This document shows, piece by piece, positions 44,441 to 49,150 of a stretch of DNA of 49,150 bases. The notes under the pieces were generated by a model, which did no database searches, had not been told where the DNA came from, and saw only the letters and a list, made by a program, of their open reading frames with translations. Position 1 is the first letter of the stretch, and the number at the start of each line of letters is the position of its first letter. Source of the DNA: Deltaproteobacteria bacterium (GTDB lineage: Bacteria; Desulfobacterota; Binatia; Binatales; Binataceae); the NCBI GenBank assembly GCA_019237115.1, contig JAFAHS010000021.1, positions 1-49,150 of the forward strand, read 5' to 3'. Made by a program: the position numbers and the translations under genes.

Positions 44441-46012
44441 ATGGCGTTAGAGGTAAAACTCGGACAGGATTTGCGACTCCGCCAGCAACTGGTGATGACA
44501 CCCCAGTTGCAGCAGGCGATCAAGATTCTTCAACTTTCGCTGCCGGAACTGGAAACCGTCGTGCAAACCGAGCTCGAACAGAATCCGATGCTCGAACCGC
44601 TCGACCAGAGCCCGGCGGAGGCCGCGCGCGAGGCCGAAGCTCCCGATGGAGACGGAGTGGTGGCCGCGGGAGAAGATGAACGGCTGGGGGCCGAGCCCGA
44701 GGCCACGTCGCCCGAGGAACCGGTCGACGATTGGGAACCCGGCGACGGTGCACCCGAGGCGCCCCTAAAGACCCTCGAGACCGAGGCTCACGACGCCGCA
44801 GTAGAACTGAAGGAACTGGACGGACTCGCCAAACTGGACTGGAACGACTACCTGGAGACCTACTCGAATAACTGGCAGGAAAGTACGCCGGCAGACTCCG
44901 AAGACGACCACCGCAGCGCGCTCGAAAATACCTCGAGCCGCCGTCGTACAATCGAAGACTATCTGATGTGGCAGCTCGGGCTCACCACCATGAGCGAGGC
45001 GGACCAGAGAATCGCCGCCACCATCATCTACAATCTCAACGACGACGGCTATCTCGAGACACCGCTCGACGAGTTGGCGCAGCAGCTGGAGACCACGGCG
45101 GGCGAGGTAGAACGCGTGCTTAAACGGGTACAGCGCTTCGACCCGCCCGGATGTGCGGCGCGTGATCTGCGCGAATGCCTGCTCCTGCAGCTCGAGAACC
45201 TGGGAATGGAGGGATCGCTCGCGGCGCGGATCGTCCGCGAGCGCCTGGACCTCCTGGAAAAGCACCGGTACGGCGAAATCTCGAAACAATTCGGCGTCAG
45301 CGTGGAGATGGTGGGACAGGCGCACAAGATAATCGCGATGTTGGAGCCCAAGCCGGGACGCGATTACGGCGGCGAAGAACCCACTTACGTAGTGCCCGAC
45401 GTGTACATTCACAAGATCGGGGCCGAGTACATCGTGACACTCAATCGCGATGCGGTACCGCGTCTCAGGATCGCCGGCTACTACCAGCGCGTAATGAACG
45501 ACAGCAACTCGGCACCGGAGACCCGCGAGTATCTGCAGGAGCGGCTGCGTTCGGCGAAATGGCTGGTGAAGTCAATCTACCAGCGCCAGCAGACGATCTT
45601 CAAAGTAGCCAATTCGATCGTCAAGTTTCAGCGGGCGTTCTTCGATCATGGCATCAGTCAGCTGAAGCCGCTGGTGCTCAAGGATGTGGCGGAAGACATC
45701 GGGATGCATGAATCGACCATCAGCCGGGCCACCGCCAACAAGTACGCGCACACGCCGCAGGGAATTTTCGAACTCAAATTCTTCTTCACCTCCGGGGTGA
45801 AGGCGGCGACCGGCGAAGATGTCAGCGCGGAGACCGTCAAGGAGCAAATTCGCGCGCTGGTGACCGCGGAGGAACCGGGCAACCCCCTCTCCGACCAGGC
45901 GATCGCCGAAATGCTGCGAGCGAGGCAGATCAATATCGCGCGCCGGACTGTCGCCAAGTATCGTCAGGCGCTTGGAATCCTGCCGTCGGCCAATCGCAAG
46001 CAGGTCGGATGA
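44441..46012 (+). CDS. rpoN: RNA polymerase sigma-54 factor
   Basis: A 523-residue sigma-54. Region I is glutamine-rich (LRQQLVMTPQLQQAIKILQL), an acidic region II follows at about 60-120, and the core-binding and DNA-binding domains have HESTISRATANKYAHTPQGI and, at about 499-508, the RpoN box ARRTVAKYR. It directs transcription from -24/-12 promoters with activator ATPases. Position between the lpt genes and hpf is the classic location. It starts 13 bases after lptA. Confidence 0.98.
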   Translation: MALEVKLGQDLRLRQQLVMTPQLQQAIKILQLSLPELETVVQTELEQNPMLEPLDQSPAEAAREAEAPDGDGVVAAGEDERLGAEPEATSPEEPVDDWEPGDGAPEAPLKTLETEAHDAAVELKELDGLAKLDWNDYLETYSNNWQESTPADSEDDHRSALENTSSRRRTIEDYLMWQLGLTTMSEADQRIAATIIYNLNDDGYLETPLDELAQQLETTAGEVERVLKRVQRFDPPGCAARDLRECLLLQLENLGMEGSLAARIVRERLDLLEKHRYGEISKQFGVSVEMVGQAHKIIAMLEPKPGRDYGGEEPTYVVPDVYIHKIGAEYIVTLNRDAVPRLRIAGYYQRVMNDSNSAPETREYLQERLRSAKWLVKSIYQRQQTIFKVANSIVKFQRAFFDHGISQLKPLVLKDVAEDIGMHESTISRATANKYAHTPQGIFELKFFFTSGVKAATGEDVSAETVKEQIRALVTAEEPGNPLSDQAIAEMLRARQINIARRTVAKYRQALGILPSANRKQVG

Positions 46013-46039
46013 AGATTACCGACCGAAGGGCGAAACCCA

Positions 46040-46453
46040 ATGAAGAACAAGGTCGAAGGGAAGCGCAGAAAGGAGATGCGCAAGCAGCGGCGTGCGGCGC
46101 GCGGACCGGTGGTCACCACGGTGACCGTCACTTTTCGCCACCTCGCCCCGAGCAACGCCGTGCGTGGCTATGCGGAACGCAAATTCGCCCATCTGGGAAA
46201 GTTCCTCAAACGCGCATGTGAAGCGCACGTAATCCTCTCGGTTGACAAATACCGGCAGCACGGCGAAGTTACTGTCAAATCGGGCCGATTGTCGGCGACC
46301 GCGGAGCAGGAGTCGAAAGATCTTTACTCGGTCATCGATCTGCTCGAGGATAAAGTCGTCCGCCAGCTAACTCGGCATCTGGAGAAAATAGCGACCAACA
46401 AGGTGCGTACCTCTTCCACCGGCGAGATTCTCAGCGAAACCGAGGAGAGCTAA
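46040..46453 (+). CDS. hpf: Ribosome hibernation-promoting factor, short form (HPF/YhbH-like), with basic N-terminal extension
   Basis: A 137-residue member of the HPF/S30AE family. The core includes VTVTFRHLAPSNAVRGYAER, KFAHLGKFLKRACEAHVILS and VTVKSGRLSATAEQESKDLY, followed by the VIDLLEDKVVRQLTRHLEK helix. The first 22 residues are rich in Lys and Arg (KVEGKRRKEMRKQRRAARG), beyond the usual 95-120 residues. If the ATG at 46076 is used, half of this tail is lost. HPF dimerises or silences 70S ribosomes. It lies 27 bases after rpoN. Confidence 0.93.
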   Translation: MKNKVEGKRRKEMRKQRRAARGPVVTTVTVTFRHLAPSNAVRGYAERKFAHLGKFLKRACEAHVILSVDKYRQHGEVTVKSGRLSATAEQESKDLYSVIDLLEDKVVRQLTRHLEKIATNKVRTSSTGEILSETEES

Positions 46454-46493
46454 GCGTGAGGCGGCCACCGGCGCACCTGAAAAGCAGCATCTG

Positions 46494-46955
46494 ATGAAAA
46501 TAACCGAAATTCTCGATCCCGAAATGGTCCTCCCCGATCTGAAGGGAACCACCAAGGACCAAGTGCTCAAGGAACTTGCTCAGGGACTGGCGACCAGATA
46601 CCCGGACATCAGGCTGGAGGACTTGACCACGGTTCTGAGCGAGCGCGAACGGCTCGGCTCGACCGCGATCGGCGATGGGATCGCGATTCCCCACGGCAAG
46701 CTGCGCGGTGCCAACCGGATCATCGGCGCTTTCGGACGCCATCGCGCGGGCGTGGATTTCGAATCGCTGGACGGCAATCCGACCCATATTTTCTTCGTCC
46801 TGGTCGCACCCGAGGATTCTGCCAGCCTCCACCTGAAAGCGCTCGCGCGAGTTTCCCGGCTGCTCAAGGACGACGCGTTCCGGGCGCGCCTGGCAGAGGC
46901 CGCCGACCCGGCCGAACTCTACCGCCTCATCAAGGAAGAGGACAGCAAGTATTGA
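46494..46955 (+). CDS. ptsN: Nitrogen-related PTS enzyme IIA (EIIA-Ntr, PtsN)
   Basis: A 153-residue PTS EIIA type-2 domain. The phosphorylated histidine is His67 in AIPHGKL. The surrounding ERERLGSTAIGDGIAIP and PTHIFFVLVAPEDSASLHLK are conserved. PtsN is the last protein of the Ntr phosphorelay, acting on K+ transport and nitrogen balance. It lies 40 bases after hpf. NPr (ptsO) and ptsP are not visible in the window. Confidence 0.96.
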   Translation: MKITEILDPEMVLPDLKGTTKDQVLKELAQGLATRYPDIRLEDLTTVLSERERLGSTAIGDGIAIPHGKLRGANRIIGAFGRHRAGVDFESLDGNPTHIFFVLVAPEDSASLHLKALARVSRLLKDDAFRARLAEAADPAELYRLIKEEDSKY

Positions 46956-46988
46956 GCGCCTAGTCCCGCGTGCCGCGCTCTGCGGGAA

Positions 46989-47873
46989 ATGCCGATGGCT
47001 CCGGCTTCGAACAGCTCCCGGCTCATTATCGTGACGGGAGTGTCAGGTTCGGGCCGCGCCTCGGCGCTGCGCGTGCTCGAAGATCTGGGCTTCTACTGCA
47101 TCGACAACCTGCCGGTCGGACTGGCGTTGGAGGTCATGCGCCTCACCGAGAAGCGCGACCCGAGCCTGTCCGGTATCGCGCTGGGCATCGACCCGCGCGA
47201 ACGGATGTTCTTTCCACAATGGCCGCGGATTTTCGCGGATCTCGAGCGCAACGGCATATACCCGGAAGTAATCTTCCTGGATGCGTCCGATGAAGTTCTG
47301 GCGCGGCGCTATTCCGAAACCCGCCGACCCCACCCGATGGCCGAGGGGGGACTGACGGTGGCCGAGGGAATTCACAGCGAACGCCTGGCCTTGGCCGAGC
47401 TCCGCGACCGCGCCAATCGGATCATCGATACGACGACCCTGACGATTCACGAATTGCGCGAGGTGGTTACCGCCGCGGTTTTAAGCACCGCGACCGGCTC
47501 GCGAATGGCGATTTCGATCGGGTCGTTCGGATATAAATACGGTGTCCCGGTCGGGATGGATGTTGTGCTCGACGTCCGGTTCCTGCCCAATCCGTTTTTC
47601 GTGGCGGAGCTCAAACACCTGGATGGACACGACATCCGGGTGCATGAGTTCGTCATGGCCGAGCCGCAAGCGCGCCGCTTTCTCGATGAAGTCGTGGGGC
47701 TCCTTCAATTCCTGCTGCCGCTCTACCAACGCGAGGGCAAAAGCTACCTGATGATTGGCTTGGGCTGCACCGGGGGACGGCATCGCTCTCCGGTGCTGGC
47801 GCGGGAGCTCGCCGAGCGGCTCCTCAAGCTCGGGTTCGAGTCGACGGTCCGCGATCACCACATCAAGAGGTAG
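46989..47873 (+). CDS. rapZ: RNase adapter protein RapZ (YvcJ/YhbJ family P-loop protein)
   Basis: A 294-residue P-loop protein. Walker A is at 17-25 as GVSGSGRAS, with Arg in place of the usual Lys, seen in some family members. FYCIDNLPVGLALEVM, DASDEVLARRYSETRRPHP and the C-terminal SFGYKYGVPVGMDVVLDVRF and GLGCTGGRHRSPVLARELAE (the RNA-binding part) are all present. In enterobacteria RapZ guides RNase E to GlmZ. It closes the rpoN-hpf-ptsN-rapZ cluster. Confidence 0.96.
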   Translation: MPMAPASNSSRLIIVTGVSGSGRASALRVLEDLGFYCIDNLPVGLALEVMRLTEKRDPSLSGIALGIDPRERMFFPQWPRIFADLERNGIYPEVIFLDASDEVLARRYSETRRPHPMAEGGLTVAEGIHSERLALAELRDRANRIIDTTTLTIHELREVVTAAVLSTATGSRMAISIGSFGYKYGVPVGMDVVLDVRFLPNPFFVAELKHLDGHDIRVHEFVMAEPQARRFLDEVVGLLQFLLPLYQREGKSYLMIGLGCTGGRHRSPVLARELAERLLKLGFESTVRDHHIKR

Positions 47874-47914
47874 CGGTCGAGCAGGTCCGCGGGCGGGTCG
47901 TTGCGCGCACCGGC

Positions 47915-48697
47915 TCAGTTCATGATGGAGCCGGCGTCCACGTTGACGGTCTGGCCGGTGAGCCCGGCCGATGCGTCGCTGACCAGGAACACTGCCACGC
48001 GGGCGCATTCCTCCTCGGTCGCCATGCGGTTGAGCGCCGACTGCGAGAGGAACTGCGCGCGAATTTGCTCGTACGGGAGCTTCATCGCCTCGGCCCGCGC
48101 GTGCATCACGCGTTCGATACGGTCGCCCGCGATCGGTCCCGGGCAAATGCAGTTGCAGCGGATCCCTCGCGCGCCCCACTCACCGGCGATGGTCTGGGTA
48201 AGCCCGAGCATCGCCCACTTCGATGCGGCGTACGGCGAGCGCATCGGGTAGCCGCGGCGTCCGGCGCCCGACGAAATGTTCAGGATGTGACCGGAGCGCT
48301 GCTTGTCCATGGTCGGAAGCACTGCGCGCGCCGCAAGCCACGCGCCGGTCAGGTTGATATCGATGGTTTCCTGCCATTCCGCCAGCGACATATCCGGAAT
48401 GCGCTTGGTCGGGCCGGCGATGCCCGCGTTGTTCACCAGAATATCGATGCGGCCGAAGGCCTTGAGCGTCAGCTCGGCCATTCCCGCGCAATCGGCTTCC
48501 TTCGACACGTCGGTCCGAACAAAAGTGCTGGTGGCACCGAGCTGGTTCAGCGCGTCGACGGTTTCCTTGAGCGGCTTCTCGGTGCGAGCCGCGACAACCA
48601 CCTTGGCTCCGGCGCGTCCGTAGGCCAGGGCGATTTCCCGGCCGATGCCGTAACCGCCACCGGTGACGATAGCAACCTTGTCCTTCAGCTCGTTCAT
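47915..48697 (-). CDS. Short-chain dehydrogenase/reductase
   Basis: A 260-residue SDR. The cofactor motif TGGGYGIG is near residue 13-20; NNAG is near 90, and the catalytic Ser and Tyr-x-x-x-Lys are in NISSGAGRRG and SPYAASK. The C-terminus GLTGQTVNVDAGSIMN is typical of the FabG-like class. Cofactor is probably NAD(H) or NADP(H); substrate unknown. I chose the ATG at 48697 because the fold begins right after it (MNELKDKVAIVTGGG); other ATGs lie five codons upstream. Confidence 0.92.
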   Translation of the reverse strand: MNELKDKVAIVTGGGYGIGREIALAYGRAGAKVVVAARTEKPLKETVDALNQLGATSTFVRTDVSKEADCAGMAELTLKAFGRIDILVNNAGIAGPTKRIPDMSLAEWQETIDINLTGAWLAARAVLPTMDKQRSGHILNISSGAGRRGYPMRSPYAASKWAMLGLTQTIAGEWGARGIRCNCICPGPIAGDRIERVMHARAEAMKLPYEQIRAQFLSQSALNRMATEEECARVAVFLVSDASAGLTGQTVNVDAGSIMN

Positions 48698-48856
48698 CCG
48701 CGAAGACTCCATAAACGGCGCGCGCAAGCGCCCGGTCTTCGAGACTGTAATCGCATCGCCTGCCCGCCACAAACCCGGATTAATTTTCCGTGAGCGCGTC
48801 CTGCACGGCTTGTCTCCTTAAGCCGCCCACCCATATCATGATCGAGTCGTGTTCCG

Positions 48857-49150
48857 ATGGCAGCCGCACCTACTTTGAAAGAGTCCCGCGAGAATCCCGC
48901 CGGTGGAAGCGGGCTGTGGTTGAATGTTCTCAAGGTCGCGGTCGTGGCGATCATCGTAGGGGGCTCGGTGTGGCTGTTGCTCGCGCATCGCGAATGGTTC
49001 CACGACCCCAAGCACGTCAAACTCGAGATCCTGGCGTGGGGTAACTGGGGTCCCCTGGTGTACATGGTGCTCTACGCGGTCGGTCCATCGTTCCTGGTCC
49101 CGGGAGCAGTGATGACCATCGCGGGCGGTCTGGCCTTTGGGACCTTGTGG
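48857..49150 (+). CDS. TVP38/TMEM64-family membrane protein (N-terminal part; 3' end outside window)
   Basis: The ATG at 48857 starts a frame with no stop before the window ends (98 codons). After a hydrophilic N-terminus comes a helix (NVLKVAVVAIIVGGSVWLLL), then the start of the conserved VTT domain: WGNWGPLVYMVLYAVGPSFL and VPGAVMTIAGGLAFGTLW. The family are membrane scramblase- or transport-like proteins of uncertain bacterial function. It is divergent from the SDR gene. The assignment rests on the partial domain. Confidence 0.8.
   Translation, partial: MAAAPTLKESRENPAGGSGLWLNVLKVAVVAIIVGGSVWLLLAHREWFHDPKHVKLEILAWGNWGPLVYMVLYAVGPSFLVPGAVMTIAGGLAFGTLW

Overview
The window is GC-rich, almost fully coding chromosomal DNA from a free-living Gram-negative (diderm) bacterium. 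Kdo synthesis genes (kdsA, kdsB), LPS-transport genes (lptC, lptA), lipoproteins with lipoboxes, sigma-54, and a kdsB-pyrG-kdsA...lptC-lptA-rpoN-hpf-ptsN-rapZ gene order point to a proteobacterial or Desulfobacterota/Binatota-like lineage. I cannot place it more precisely by eye. No rRNA, tRNA, CRISPR array, insertion sequence or prophage was recognised.

Layout. (1) 1-3455, mostly minus strand: the end of an exported alpha/beta hydrolase, a CarD-type regulator, a RimI-like acetyltransferase, and an unusual ferredoxin / membrane / Hsp20-like fusion. (2) 3731-7921: groEL without an adjacent groES, preceded by a CIRCE-like inverted repeat and surrounded by three small alanine-zipper lipoproteins, two of them a recent tandem duplication with their own terminators. 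(3) 8005-13240: housekeeping and metabolic genes (cupin, zinc alcohol dehydrogenase, Nudix, YfbR-type 5'-nucleotidase, aminotransferase, coaD, rsmD). (4) 13443-20891: a tightly overlapped complex I operon, nuoE-H-J-K-L-M-N, which lacks nuoF, nuoG and nuoI at their usual places. (5) 20953-34453: RidA, a coiled-coil protein, an APC permease, a methylmalonate-semialdehyde dehydrogenase, a three-gene ABC-2 exporter, SnoaL-like and exported proteins, an iron alcohol dehydrogenase, an L,D-transpeptidase, two flavin-reductase-like proteins and a GT2 glycosyltransferase. (6) 34658-38012: small exported proteins, a TPR protein, a DacA-type D,D-carboxypeptidase with a 41-residue arginine-rich gene overlapping its end, a SnoaL-like gene and a broken TetR gene. 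(7) 38231-47873: the LPS/RpoN cluster, which has no kdsC, kdsD or lptB and contains a 604-bp gap holding a small gene interrupted by an amber codon; LptA carries a very long Pro/Ala-rich insert. (8) 47915-49150: an SDR dehydrogenase and the start of a TVP38/TMEM64-family membrane protein.

The main themes are envelope biogenesis (Kdo-LPS, peptidoglycan trimming and cross-linking, small lipoproteins), respiration (complex I) and nitrogen/PTS-linked regulation (RpoN, HPF, EIIA-Ntr, RapZ). The most unusual items are the ferredoxin-Hsp20 membrane fusion, the alanine-zipper lipoprotein family (one member ends in lysine like Braun's lipoprotein), the incomplete nuo order, the 41-residue basic protein, the expanded LptA, and two decayed genes (TetR and the amber-interrupted membrane protein).
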